A stretch of 64,000 nt of DNA, from the NCBI GenBank assembly GCA_014872875.1, contig WKFI01000022.1, positions 1 to 64,000 of the forward strand, written 5' to 3'. This document shows, one piece after another, positions 56,301 to 64,000 of the stretch. Each line of letters begins with the position of its first letter. The stretch's first letter is position 1. Below the pieces are notes generated by a model. It was not told where the DNA came from. It saw only the letters and a list, made by a program, of their open reading frames with translations, and did no database searches. The stretch comes from Paracoccaceae bacterium (GTDB taxonomy: Bacteria > Pseudomonadota > Alphaproteobacteria > Rhodobacterales > Rhodobacteraceae). A program made the position numbers and the translations under genes.

Positions 56301-56809
56301 CGGGCATCGCCAGCCTGAACAAAGAAGGCCGTGAACGACTTCTGACCGCGTTCGAGCAGGTGAATTCGAACTTCACCATGCTGTTCAAACATCTGTTCGG
56401 CGGCGGCGATGCGAACCTTGTGATGGTTGAAAGCGATGACCCGTTGGACGCGGGGTTGGAAATCATGTGCCAACCGCCAGGCAAGAAACTGGCCACGCTT
56501 TCCTTGTTGTCAGGGGGCGAACAGACACTGACCGCGATGGCATTGATCTTTGCGGTGTTCCTGGCAAATCCCGCGCCTATCTGCGTGCTGGACGAGGTCG
56601 ATGCGCCGTTGGACGACGCCAACGTTACCCGGTTCTGCGATCTTCTGGATGAAATGTGCCGCCAGACCGATACCCGTTTCCTGATCATCACGCACCACGC
56701 GGTCACGATGAGCCGGATGGATCGGTTGTTCGGCGTCACGATGCAGGAGAAGGGTGTGTCGCAGCTGGTCTCGGTCGATCTTAAGAAAGCCGAATCGCTG
56801 GTCGCCTGA
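53354..56809 (+). CDS. smc: Chromosome segregation protein SMC
   Basis: 1151 residues from a TTG start, the only place that gives the conserved MRFTKLRLTGFKSFVDPT. Walker A GPNGCGKSN (31-39), two long coiled coils flanking a hinge (about 510-640, with VEPGYEKALGAALADDLRAPL), the C signature LSGGEQTLTA (about 1052) and Walker B ICVLDEVDAPLDDAN with E1081. It forms a ring with ScpA and ScpB that compacts and pairs the chromosome; those genes are not in the window. Full length. Confidence 0.97.
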   Translation: MRFTKLRLTGFKSFVDPTDLIIADGLTGVVGPNGCGKSNLLEALRWVMGENRPKAMRGGGMEDVIFAGASSRPARNFAEVSLILDNSERLAPSGFNDSDSLEIIRRITRDVGSAYKTNGKDVRARDVQMLFADASTGAHSPALVRQGQISELINAKPKARRRILEEAAGISGLYQRRHEAELKLKGAEQNLLRVDDVVEQLATQLAQLARQARQAARYREIGDQLRRAEGMLLYRRWREADDARLSAEEVLRERISETARAETAARQASKLREEAETGLPPLREEEAIASAILQRLQVQKDALADQETQARQTIQTLTNRIVQLGQDIERETGLNRDAGETIERLEWEQRELAKAAEGHDDKLEEASELARESASILQDREDHLAQVTEDVARLFARHQSAQRLVDDSRKTQARAEAETEKARAAVEVAREAASLADEAVTEAQAAEEEATEAAEQAEDMLIAADEARTEAQALEADARAELSAADGELGALRAEVTALAKLVERDTAEGGQILDQLRVEPGYEKALGAALADDLRAPLVASDGPSGWVELPGYDRDASLPAGATPLALHVSGPEALGRRIAQIGLVEGDMGSRLQPMLLPGQRLVSSEGDLWRWDGFRAWAEDAPSAAAMRLEQLNRLEALKQEFERVSARADGARAAHQALVHKLEEVTEADKAARQARRVADQRMADAARALSRAEAERNLAQGRLETLGLAVTRHNEDALTARQQLKEAEASLAELGDLDQARAQVEDMKQTVEAARITMLTHRSSHDELRREGEARTKRQQQVTKDLSGWRHRLDTAERRIAELAERRDGAQEELEEAQAAPEEIAEKREELSGAIEDAEARKAEATDALTVAEGKLRDAVQLEREAERLASEAREARAAAEARTDAARETVISAAERIAEEQQLTPAQLLTKLEADPDQMPDAEALEAEVNRYKRQRDALGAVNLRAEEDAREVQEEYDTLVSEKSDLEEAIKTLRSGIASLNKEGRERLLTAFEQVNSNFTMLFKHLFGGGDANLVMVESDDPLDAGLEIMCQPPGKKLATLSLLSGGEQTLTAMALIFAVFLANPAPICVLDEVDAPLDDANVTRFCDLLDEMCRQTDTRFLIITHHAVTMSRMDRLFGVTMQEKGVSQLVSVDLKKAESLVA

Positions 56810-57031
56810 TCTGCGATCCATTTTTGAACGAGAGCTTGTTGGGCGGAAAGGTACACCCCGCAGGGCCGGAGCCCCGCAGGGGCACTCTTAAACCAAAGTA
56901 CCTAATAAAGTATGCCCATATTAGCATATCAAATCGGAAGCGTTCGTTAATTTTCCGCAGGTTTCCGCAACGGAAACCTCGCCGAACTTTGCACAGCGGG
57001 AGGCGCCCGATCAGCCACGTAACGATGTGCG

Positions 57032-58201
57032 TCAGAGTTTGTTGAGCAATGTGGGCGTCGGCCAGGCGTCGGCAGGCAGGCCCAGACGTTGTTGTTCAGC
57101 TTGCACCGCAAGGCGGGTCTTCGCACCCAGGATTCCGTCCACCTTGCCGACGTCATGGCCCCGTGCCTGCAGTTTTTGTTGCAATTGCTTCATCTGCGAA
57201 CCGTTCAGCCCAGGTGCGGGATTGCCCGCGTTGTAAACCTGTGCGCCTTCCAGCCGCGTGGCGAAATAGGCGGCTGTGAGGACATAAACAAAACTCTGAT
57301 TCCATTCGAAATAAACGTCGAAATTAGGATAGGCGATAAAGGCCGGCCCTTTGTGCCCTTGGGGCAGCAGGATAGAGGCCTGGAGCGCACCGTTCGCCAA
57401 TTGCCCAGAGCGTGGCTTTACCCCCATGGCGGCCCAATCCGACACGCTGCGTTTATGCGCAGGGCCGGTGATCGACAGGTCAAGGCTCGCGGGAATACGA
57501 ACTTCTTGCAGCCACGGTTGGCCCGGCTGCCAGCCCAAATGTGACAGCATCTTGCCGCCCGACACCAGCGCATCGGCGGCCGAGGTTTTCAGGCTCACCT
57601 TGCCGTCGCCATCGGCATCGACGCCGTTGTCCAGAATATCCTGTGGCAGCATTTGCACCATGCCGATCTCGCCAGCCCAGGCGCCAGTGGTGCGGCGCGG
57701 GTCGAAATCCCCCAGCCGGGCCAGTTCCAGCGCGGCAAAGATCTGGGGGCGGAAAAGCTCGGGCCGTCGGCAATCATGGGACAGGGTGACCAGTGCATTC
57801 AGAGTGTTGAAGTTGCCCTGGAAACCGCCATAGTCGGTTTCGAATGCCCAGAAGGCCAGTAGCACCCCGCGGCTGACACCATACTCACGTTCGATCCGGT
57901 CAAAGGTCGCAGAATGCTTGCGGGCCATCGCCTTCCCGGTATCTATCCGGTTTTGCGAGATCAGGCGGCGGGAGAAGTCGATGAAGGGCTTCTGGAACAC
58001 GCCTTGGGCGCGGTCGGCGCTCAGCACCTTGCCGTCCTGCTGCACCCCGGAAAAGAAGCTGTCCACCAAGGCCTTGTCATAGCCGCGCGACAGAGCCTCG
58101 GACTTGAGACCCGAGACAAAGCTGGAAAATGATCCGCCGCATTGGGCAAGGGCCGGGCCAGTGGTGAGAGCGAGAGCAAGCAGAACAGGAATGAAACGCA
58201 T
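57032..58201 (-). CDS. Lytic murein transglycosylase (MltB type) with peptidoglycan-binding domain
   Basis: 389 residues. Signal peptide MRFIPVLLALALTTGPALA, then the SLT_2/MltB catalytic domain with AFWAFETDYGGFQGNFN, where the catalytic Glu of the ETxYG motif is present, and GAWAGEIGMVQMLPQDI. A C-terminal PG_binding_1 domain (MKQLQQKLQARGHDVGKVDGILGAKT) targets the wall. It cuts the glycan chains of murein. ATG 58201 gives the proper signal. Confidence 0.93.
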   Translation of the reverse strand: MRFIPVLLALALTTGPALAQCGGSFSSFVSGLKSEALSRGYDKALVDSFFSGVQQDGKVLSADRAQGVFQKPFIDFSRRLISQNRIDTGKAMARKHSATFDRIEREYGVSRGVLLAFWAFETDYGGFQGNFNTLNALVTLSHDCRRPELFRPQIFAALELARLGDFDPRRTTGAWAGEIGMVQMLPQDILDNGVDADGDGKVSLKTSAADALVSGGKMLSHLGWQPGQPWLQEVRIPASLDLSITGPAHKRSVSDWAAMGVKPRSGQLANGALQASILLPQGHKGPAFIAYPNFDVYFEWNQSFVYVLTAAYFATRLEGAQVYNAGNPAPGLNGSQMKQLQQKLQARGHDVGKVDGILGAKTRLAVQAEQQRLGLPADAWPTPTLLNKL

Positions 58202-58295
58202 GAAGGATCTGAACCTTTTTAAGTCTTTTGCAGAGTAAGCCAGAGCCGTTGACCCGTGGCAATGCAAAGGCTTGGGGAAAATCAGCAGTTTGTAT

Positions 58296-59207
58296 TCAGA
58301 ATAGAACGGCCAGCGCGACAGTCAGCACAAGGCAAGCGGCCCAGACCTTCCACAGAATCGCCACGGCTCCGTCAATCTCAGGCGCGCCAATGGACTTGCG
58401 GGCGGTGCCGTTGACCCAGGCCAGATCACGCATCTGCCCGTCATAGCTGCGCGGGCCGGCTAGGGCCAAGTCCAGCGCGCGGGCCATCGCCGCCTCGGGC
58501 CAACCGGCATTGGGGGATTTATGGGCTTTGGCGTCGCGACGGATATAATACCACTGTCCCATCTGGCCGCCGATCAGTGCAATCAGCACACCAGTCAGGC
58601 GGGCAGGGATCAGGTTCAGCAGATCATCCAGCCGTGCTGAAACCTTGCCGAACTGTTCATAGCGTGGGGTGCGGTAGCCGATCATGCTGTCGGCGGTGTT
58701 GACGAACTTGTAGACTATGAGGCCGGGAAGACCAGCGATCAGGAACCAGAACGCCGGTGCAACCACCCCGTCCGATAGGTTTTCAGCTGCACTTTCGATG
58801 GCCGATCTCGCCACTTGCGGGGCCGTCATCTCTTCGGTGTTGCGACTGACGATCATCGACACGGCGCGACGGCCTGCCTCCAGCGACAGGCGCAGGCCTT
58901 GTGAAACAGCATCCACGTGCTGCACCAGCGAGCGTTGGGCCAATAGGAAGGCGGCGATGATCACCTCGACCACGGGGCCGAAAAGCGACAGGATCAGCCC
59001 TATCCCAAGGCCGGTCAGAACAAGAACGCCGGTGGCAAGGAGACCTTTGAGACGCCGATCCTGACCGCGGTTGAGACGGTGTTCCAAGGCCGAAACCACG
59101 CGTCCCATCAGCACGGCCGGATGCGGCAGTCGGGACCAGAGCCAGCGCGGCTCTCCCAGCGCGGCATCCAGAAGCATCGCGGCAACAAGCATCATCGCGG
59201 TGGTCAT
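58296..59207 (-). CDS. cobD: Adenosylcobinamide-phosphate synthase (CbiB/CobD)
   Basis: 303 residues, membrane protein. [61 protein letters not shown] and [15 protein letters not shown] are CbiB hallmarks. It attaches (R)-1-aminopropan-2-ol O-phosphate to adenosylcobyric acid. The ATG overlaps the stop of cobC (ATGA). The gene name follows Pseudomonas/alphaproteobacterial use. Confidence 0.94.
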   Translation of the reverse strand: MTTAMMLVAAMLLDAALGEPRWLWSRLPHPAVLMGRVVSALEHRLNRGQDRRLKGLLATGVLVLTGLGIGLILSLFGPVVEVIIAAFLLAQRSLVQHVDAVSQGLRLSLEAGRRAVSMIVSRNTEEMTAPQVARSAIESAAENLSDGVVAPAFWFLIAGLPGLIVYKFVNTADSMIGYRTPRYEQFGKVSARLDDLLNLIPARLTGVLIALIGGQMGQWYYIRRDAKAHKSPNAGWPEAAMARALDLALAGPRSYDGQMRDLAWVNGTARKSIGAPEIDGAVAILWKVWAACLVLTVALAVLF

Positions 59208-60169
59208 GCAAGAGCCCTTTCCAGCCGTTCCCAACCGTGTGCCGGCGGCAGACCCAAGCGCAGGTAGGTGTCAGAATAGGGGAAGATGCGGCTCCAGATA
59301 CGATGGCGCGCGAGGCGATCCTGCCAGTCGGCGGCGTCGTCCACCTGGTAGAGGCGGAACAATGTGGTGCCGCCTGCCAGTTTGGCGCCGTTGCGGGTCA
59401 GCAAGTCGTCCAGCCGGTCACTCTCGTGTTGCAGGCTGGTGCGGGTGGCGTGCGTCCAGTCGGTGTCTTCCAAAGCGCGGGCTCCGATCCGCAGCGCGGG
59501 GCCAGACACGGCCCAGGGTCCGAGGCGGGCTTCCATCTGTGCGATGATGTCGGGGGTTGCGATGGCAAACCCCAAGCGTAGCCCGGCCAGACCCCAAAAT
59601 TTACCAAAGCTTTTCAGTATAATACGGCCGGGCTGTGTGGTCAGCTCGATCAGGCTGTGATCGGGCGTGACATCGCCAAAGCTCTCGTCGATCACGGTCA
59701 GCGGTGCGGTGGTGTCTTCGGCGCCCCAAAGCCGTCCATCAGGGTTGTTTGGGTGGACGAGTACGCGGGCTTCGGCCGGAGCTGTGTCACAGACTTCCCA
59801 ACCGTGCGAGGCAAAGGCTGCCTGGTGTTCATTATACGTCGGACGGGTGATCTGGACCCGTCCTGCCGGGCGTAGAGATGGGACCATCGCGATCAGGACC
59901 GAAGCGCCGGGCGCAGGCAGAATGGCAGCACCGTCCGGCACAGACCAATGGGCGCGTGCCGCATCGAGCAGACGTTGTTTGGCGGCCTTGTCCGGCAGAG
60001 CGGTCCAGTCTTCGGCAGGGAAGGAGCCGATGCGATAGGGTGTGGGATTGATGCCGGTGGACAGGTCGATCCAGTCTGCCCGCGTGCCGCCGAACCGTTC
60101 GATGGCACCGTCCAGCCCGCCACCATGGTCACGGGGGGATTGCAGGTTGAAACGCGGCGAATCGGTCAT
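59204..60169 (-). CDS. cobC: L-Threonine-O-3-phosphate decarboxylase-like PLP enzyme (CobC/CobD)
   Basis: 321 residues. Class I/II aminotransferase fold: [39 protein letters not shown], and a PLP lysine K190 in [19 protein letters not shown]. It decarboxylates threonine phosphate to aminopropanol phosphate, the partner used by the next gene. A two-gene coupled unit with cobD. The third cobalamin gene in the window is bluB. Confidence 0.9.
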   Translation of the reverse strand: MTDSPRFNLQSPRDHGGGLDGAIERFGGTRADWIDLSTGINPTPYRIGSFPAEDWTALPDKAAKQRLLDAARAHWSVPDGAAILPAPGASVLIAMVPSLRPAGRVQITRPTYNEHQAAFASHGWEVCDTAPAEARVLVHPNNPDGRLWGAEDTTAPLTVIDESFGDVTPDHSLIELTTQPGRIILKSFGKFWGLAGLRLGFAIATPDIIAQMEARLGPWAVSGPALRIGARALEDTDWTHATRTSLQHESDRLDDLLTRNGAKLAGGTTLFRLYQVDDAADWQDRLARHRIWSRIFPYSDTYLRLGLPPAHGWERLERALA

Positions 60170-60270
60170 GGGCGTAACAATCCGAAAGCAGGGCCGATCC
60201 GGTCAGGCGTCGGCGGTTCACTGCCATATGACCCAGCGTATGGGACAAAGCAACCGTGCTTGGGTATCCG

Positions 60271-60285
60271 TTAAGGATTTGTTAA
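60271..60285. promoter_or_regulatory. CtrA-like site TTAA-N7-TTAA
   Basis: TTAAGGATTTGTTAA is an exact TTAA-N7-TTAA element, 71 bp upstream of a single-domain receiver gene. CtrA, the master regulator of cell cycle and motility in alphaproteobacteria, binds such sites; in Rhodobacterales it often controls motility and gene transfer agents. Binding is inferred. Confidence 0.6.
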
Positions 60286-60355
60286 GGAGAAAGGCAGATC
60301 ACCATTTATGGGGAGCGGCGAACAGCGATAAACAAGGCAACGCCGAAGTGCTCGA

Positions 60356-60718
60356 ATGAATGTGCTGATAGTGGAAAGCAACCCGGACCTTGGCGGGTTG
60401 TGGAAACGACATTTGGAACGGCAGGGCGCCGTTGTGACTCTTGTGCCATCGCAAGAGGCAGCGATTCATGCGCTCTATGGAGATGACTACGACATCATCG
60501 TTCTGGATTTGGTTCTGGAAAGTGGCAGCGCCTTGGCAGTGGCCGATTTCGCCAGCTACCGTCGCCCAGATGCGCGGGTGATCTTCGTCACCAATACCAG
60601 TTTCTTCTCGGACGGGTCGATTTTCGCCCACAGCCCCAATGCCTGTGCTTTTGTTCAGAGCGGGACCCTGCCCGAGGATCTGGCAGCAATGGTTGAGCAT
60701 TACGCCTCGTCGCGGTGA
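60356..60718 (+). CDS. Single-domain response regulator (degenerate receiver)
   Basis: 120 residues, a receiver domain alone. IVLDLVLESG carries the expected phospho-acceptor D51, and FVTNTS carries the Thr switch. The conserved Lys after beta-5 is replaced by Gln (AFVQSG), and the N-terminal DD pair is VESNPD, so the acidic pocket is reduced. A switching role without normal phosphorylation, or a phosphate sink, is possible. A CtrA-like box precedes it. Confidence 0.85.
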   Translation: MNVLIVESNPDLGGLWKRHLERQGAVVTLVPSQEAAIHALYGDDYDIIVLDLVLESGSALAVADFASYRRPDARVIFVTNTSFFSDGSIFAHSPNACAFVQSGTLPEDLAAMVEHYASSR

Positions 60719-60773
60719 ACCCGGAAACGGAGCGCTCCCGCCCCTTTGTCAGGCGCTGACGCGCCTTCAAAGT

Positions 60774-60819
60774 GTTGGGCCGGGCAGCGCCATGGGCGCT
60801 GCGGAAGGGCGTGCCCAAC
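60774..60819. repeat. Nested palindromic REP-like element
   Basis: GTTGGGC (60774-60780) pairs with GCCCAAC (60813-60819), and inside it GCAGCGCC (60784-60791) pairs with GGCGCTGC (60795-60802). It lies between the receiver gene and the converging reductase gene. The sequence has the look of the GC-rich interspersed elements of Rhodobacteraceae; it may also end transcription from both sides. Confidence 0.6.
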
Positions 60820-60842
60820 AGGCTGTGGATTGGTCTTTAGGC

Positions 60843-61817
60843 TCAGCCGCGCCTGTGTGGGGCCTCGTAGTCGATATCCGGGTTGATCGGGATGATCCGG
60901 TGAGGATTGATCGTATCGTGACTGTAATGGTAGTGCCGCACGATATGTTGAAAATTGACCGTTTCACGCACACCGGGCCATTGGTAGAGTTCGCGCGTGT
61001 AGGCCCATAGGTTCGGATAGTCGATAATCCGTTTCCGATTGCATTTGAAATGCAGGTGATAGACCGGATCGAAACGGATCAGCGTCGGGAACAGGCGCCA
61101 GTCGGCCTCGGTAATTCGGTCGCCCATCAGGTAGCGGTGTTCCGACAGGATGTCTTCGAGCCAGTCGAGCGTATCGAACAGCGGGTACACGGCGGCATCA
61201 TAGGCGTCCTGTGTGGTTGCGAAACCGCTTTTGTAGACCCCGTTGTTGAACGTGTCATAGATGCGGGCATTTACCGCTTCGATGGGTTCGCGCAGGTCTT
61301 CGGGCCAGAAATCCAACGTGTTGCCAGTGATGTCATCAAAAGCACTGTTGAACATACGGATGATTTCAGAGCTTTCGTTCGAAACAATGGTATTCTGCTG
61401 CTTGTCCCAGAGGACGGGTACGGTCACGCGGGTGGTCACGTCGGGCTGTGCCCGCGTGTAGATCTGGTGCAAATGGGTGCTTTCGAACAGGGGATCGCCA
61501 GTGGCTCCGTGATCGTCGGTATCAAAAGTCCAGCCTTCGCCCAGCATGTCGGGATGCACCACCGACACCGTGATATGCTCCTCCAGCTGTTTGAGCTTGC
61601 GGAAGATCAGAGTGCGATGCGCCCACGGGCATGCCATCGAGACATAGAGGTGATAGCGACCGCTTTCGGCCGCGAATCCGCCAGAGCCGGATGGCCCGGG
61701 GCTGCCATCCGGAGTGATCCAGTTGCGGAACTGTGCCTCGGTGCGTTTGAAGGCGCCACCGGTCGATTTGGTTTCATACCATTTGTCCTGCCATTTGCCG
61801 TCAACCAGCAAGCCCAT
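60843..61817 (-). CDS. Glutathionyl-hydroquinone reductase (xi-class GST)
   Basis: 324 residues. GRYHLYVSMACPWAHRTLI has the catalytic Cys63 of the CPWAH motif. LMGDRITEADWRLFPTLIRFD and YPNLWAYTRELYQ complete the YqjG/PcpF family. It removes glutathione from glutathionyl-hydroquinones, e.g. after quinone stress. It fits with the azoR-type quinone reductases in the window but is not linked to them. Confidence 0.93.
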   Translation of the reverse strand: MGLLVDGKWQDKWYETKSTGGAFKRTEAQFRNWITPDGSPGPSGSGGFAAESGRYHLYVSMACPWAHRTLIFRKLKQLEEHITVSVVHPDMLGEGWTFDTDDHGATGDPLFESTHLHQIYTRAQPDVTTRVTVPVLWDKQQNTIVSNESSEIIRMFNSAFDDITGNTLDFWPEDLREPIEAVNARIYDTFNNGVYKSGFATTQDAYDAAVYPLFDTLDWLEDILSEHRYLMGDRITEADWRLFPTLIRFDPVYHLHFKCNRKRIIDYPNLWAYTRELYQWPGVRETVNFQHIVRHYHYSHDTINPHRIIPINPDIDYEAPHRRG

Positions 61818-62050
61818 CTGTCTTCTCCCGTCTCGTGTTGGGGAAAAGATAGGTCAGGTTCGGTCGGGCGCCTATCGGGACAGGCGCGCAGGATCCCTGC
61901 ACCGTTGCACATTCCGGTGTTGCGGTGTTGTTGCAGGGAAAGTGCGGCGGCCGGTGTTCACAATGCTGAAACACAAGGTTTCATAAACTTATCTTGATTT
62001 TATGCACGCTGCTGCCACGCTGATCTTTGCAAAGACCAAGGACGACTCAG

Positions 62051-62407
62051 ATGACCACTTATGTGCCCAAAGACGTACAGGACGGATTGGAAGCGGCGCG
62101 GATCGCCGGGTTGAAGAAGGCCAGCCGACTGCGCGTGTTGGCCGGTGACGACTTTTATCCTGTGCTGCGGATGTGGAAGACCGGATTTACCGTGCCGTTG
62201 GACACCACGCCAAAGCTGCGTGGGTTGGTGGACGTGTACGAGGCTGGTCGGCATCTGTATCAATGTCTGATCGTTGCGTCCGAGGCGGAAAGCGGTGAGA
62301 TGCGTTATGAATTCAAGCGCAACACTCTGGCCGCAGATGCGGCGCCGTTGGATTTCTACCGGGATCCTGAGGCGCCGATTGCCCTGCTGGGATCGTCGAA
62401 GGACTAG
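62051..62407 (+). CDS. Small hypothetical protein
   Basis: 118 residues, no membrane segment: VQDGLEAARIAGLKKASRLR, DDFYPVLRMWKTGFTV, GLVDVYEAGRHLYQCLIVASE, MRYEFKRNTLAADAAPLDFYR. The family is common in Rhodobacteraceae to my eye, but no domain is recognised. ATG at 62051. It ends 4 bases into the L,D-transpeptidase stop on the other strand. Confidence 0.8.
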   Translation: MTTYVPKDVQDGLEAARIAGLKKASRLRVLAGDDFYPVLRMWKTGFTVPLDTTPKLRGLVDVYEAGRHLYQCLIVASEAESGEMRYEFKRNTLAADAAPLDFYRDPEAPIALLGSSKD

Positions 62408-62934
62408 GGCCTGATTTCCACCGCAGTGCCGATCCGGGTTATTGCCCAGAGCGTTTCGATTTCGTCATTGCTGACGGCGATGCAGCCTGCGGTCCAATCA
62501 CCGGGCAGGGTGATTATCGAAGCCAGTTCGTTGGGCTGACCGTGGATGAAGATGTCACCACCGGGCGAGATACCTTGGGCGCGTGCGCGATCGATATCGT
62601 CCGGCTGAGGGTAGTCGATCCCGAGTGACAGATGAAAGCGGCTGTTGGGGTTCTTGCGGTCGATCAGGAATGTGCCTTCGGGGGTTTTGCCGTCACCCTC
62701 CTGCCGCTTATCGCCAGTGGGCGCAAAGCCAAGGGCGATATCGGTTGCAAACAGCACCTGCCCGTCGCGGAAGGCGGTCAGGCGACGGGCGGATTTTTCG
62801 ATCAGGATATGGTCGGCGCGGGCATTAGGGTTGGCTGGCGCCGGCAGGTCCGGCCCAGGGCCCAGCCAGGACCAAGCCAGCCAGCCGCCAAGGCTCAGCG
62901 TAACAAGTGCGATTATCAGCAGCAGGCGCCGCAT
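62404..62934 (-). CDS. L,D-transpeptidase family (YkuD) protein
   Basis: 176 residues. One N-terminal membrane or signal segment (4-24), then a YkuD domain with HILIEKSARRLTAFRDG, FIHGQPN (H131) and the catalytic GDWTAGCIAVSN (C151). It cross-links peptidoglycan 3-3 or attaches proteins to it. Just 6 bp after the aminotransferase stop. Confidence 0.9.
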   Translation of the reverse strand: MRRLLLIIALVTLSLGGWLAWSWLGPGPDLPAPANPNARADHILIEKSARRLTAFRDGQVLFATDIALGFAPTGDKRQEGDGKTPEGTFLIDRKNPNSRFHLSLGIDYPQPDDIDRARAQGISPGGDIFIHGQPNELASIITLPGDWTAGCIAVSNDEIETLWAITRIGTAVEIRP

Positions 62935-62940
62935 CAGTGC

Positions 62941-64000
62941 CTACTGGAGATCAGCGAAGGCTTCGCGCAGGCGGCTGCACGCCTTTTCGATCCGGGTCCT
63001 TTGGGTGCCAAGGTTGAACCGCAGGAAGGTTTCACCCCCGGTGCCGAACGTGTCGCCGTGATTGGCAGCAATTCGGGCCTCCTGTTCGACCCGGCGGGTG
63101 AATTCGGCTGGCGTCATGCCGGTGCCGTCGAAATCGACCCAGGCGAGGAAGGTGCTTTCCAGTTCCATCGAGTTCAGGCCGGGGATGTCGGCGATTGCGG
63201 CGTCGAACAATTTGCGGTTTTCGTCCAGATAGGCAACCTGGGCGTCGACCCATTCCGCGCCTTCGGGGGAATAACAAGATTGCGCCACGAATTGCCCGAC
63301 CGAGTTTGGCGACAGGGCCAGGGCGGTCATGCGGGCTGCGAATTTTGCTCGCAGGGCGGGGTCGGGGATGATCACATTACCGGTGTGCAGGCCCGCCACA
63401 TTGAAGGTCTTCGACGGCGCGGTCAGCATCAGCAGACGCGGAAGAATGTCGGGATCGACGTTGGCCATCGGGATATGGGTGTGACCCGGGAAAACCAGAT
63501 CATGGTGGATCTCGTCCGAGATCAGCAACAGGTCGTGGCGCTTGCAGAAATCGGCCACGCCCTGCAGTTCCTCTTGGGTCCAGACCCGACCGCCCGGATT
63601 GTGCGGCGAACACAGGATCACCAGCCGCTCGGACCCGGTCATCAACGCGTCATAGGCGTCGAAATCCATCTCGTACCGGCCATCATTGTTGACCAGCGGG
63701 CATTCGACCACTTCGCGCCCGGCATTGCGGGTGACACGGGCGAAAGCGTGGTAAACCGGCGTGAAAAGAACCACGCCGTCCCCGGGTTGTGTGTAGGTGT
63801 CGAGACACAAGGCCACGCCATTGCACAGGCCTGTGGCGGTAAAGATCATGTCGGTCTCGATCTGCCAGCCGTGACGGTTGGCCATCCACCACTGGATTGC
63901 CTTGCGATAATCACCATCGACGTTGGTATAGCCGAACACCCCGTGTTCGGTGACATCGCGCAGGCGTTGCATAACGTTGGGGGGAGCCTGAAAATCTGTG
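62941..64000 (-). CDS. MalY/PatB-type aminotransferase or C-S lyase, 5' end outside window
   Basis: The frame is open to the window edge: DFQAPPNV precedes the first internal Met, matching the ADMDF..PP start of the family, so about 30-40 residues are missing. FGYTNVDGDYRKAIQWWM, SPHNPGGRVW, ISDEIHHDLVFPGH and the PLP lysine in APSKTFNVAGLHTG are the MalY/PatB signature. The enzyme is probably a cystathionine beta-lyase or a class I/II aminotransferase; DMSP-related C-S lyases in roseobacters are of this fold too. Confidence 0.9.
   Translation of the reverse strand, partial: TDFQAPPNVMQRLRDVTEHGVFGYTNVDGDYRKAIQWWMANRHGWQIETDMIFTATGLCNGVALCLDTYTQPGDGVVLFTPVYHAFARVTRNAGREVVECPLVNNDGRYEMDFDAYDALMTGSERLVILCSPHNPGGRVWTQEELQGVADFCKRHDLLLISDEIHHDLVFPGHTHIPMANVDPDILPRLLMLTAPSKTFNVAGLHTGNVIIPDPALRAKFAARMTALALSPNSVGQFVAQSCYSPEGAEWVDAQVAYLDENRKLFDAAIADIPGLNSMELESTFLAWVDFDGTGMTPAEFTRRVEQEARIAANHGDTFGTGGETFLRFNLGTQRTRIEKACSRLREAFADLQ

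Overview
This 64 kb window is a chromosomal segment of a marine alphaproteobacterium of the Rhodobacteraceae, most probably of the Roseobacter group. The signs are moderately high GC, a split F0-only ATP synthase operon (atpI-B-E-b'-b), a MipZ-type ParA, a CtrA-type TTAA-N7-TTAA site, an ffh / chorismate mutase / rpsP / rimM / trmD / rplS neighbourhood, and a tmpA-tmpB pair like the one described from Leisingera. Assignments rest on reading motifs, gene order and ribosome binding sites; no database search was run.

Layout. 1-608: a decayed IS3-family transposase. 609-10771: a phosphorus-flavoured accessory block with a hybrid histidine kinase and a PhnD-like binding protein (one operon), a 1337-residue membrane protein fusing two rhodanese domains, a YidC/Oxa1-like domain and an ATP-dependent phosphotransferase, then tmpB-tmpA (2-trimethylaminoethylphosphonate breakdown) divergent from a LysR regulator. 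10800-18206: a seven-gene homogentisate operon (hmgA, fahA, MBL-fold protein, flavin monooxygenase, DUF2783, VOC, maiA) divergent from a MarR regulator. 18278-22416: nucleotide cyclase, MipZ, DEAD-box helicase. 22526-32368: ribosome and SRP genes (rpmE, rplS, trmD, rimM, rpsP, chorismate mutase, ffh) interrupted by a TetR/flavoprotein pair with three visible operators, a sulfotransferase-like gene, bluB, and four tandem GNAT acetyltransferase paralogues. 32481-32589 folds strongly and may be an unclassified RNA.

32624-46590: mixed accessory genes (2OG oxygenase, two very small envelope genes, TetR/hydroxylase pair with paired operators, leucine-rich repeat protein, YbaK-type editing protein, BCCT transporter, azoR/LysR/EamA cluster, universal stress protein, ArsR/NUDIX pair, second EamA transporter). 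46775-49491: F0 ATP synthase operon, with a strong hairpin after atpE. 49609-50525: an orphan PstB-like ATPase behind a Pho-box-like direct repeat. 50587-58201: GntR regulator, unknown polytopic protein, small lipoprotein, smc, MltB-type transglycosylase. 58296-60169: two cobalamin nucleotide-loop genes. 60271-60718: degenerate single-domain receiver behind a CtrA-like site. 60843-64000: glutathionyl-hydroquinone reductase, small unknown protein, L,D-transpeptidase, and a MalY-type aminotransferase cut by the right edge.

The most novel object is the rhodanese-rhodanese-YidC-phosphotransferase fusion at 4012-8025. Its domain order (ATP-binding, central, swivelling His domain, with no PEP/pyruvate barrel) is that of rifampin-phosphotransferase-like enzymes rather than PEP synthase, here tethered to the membrane.
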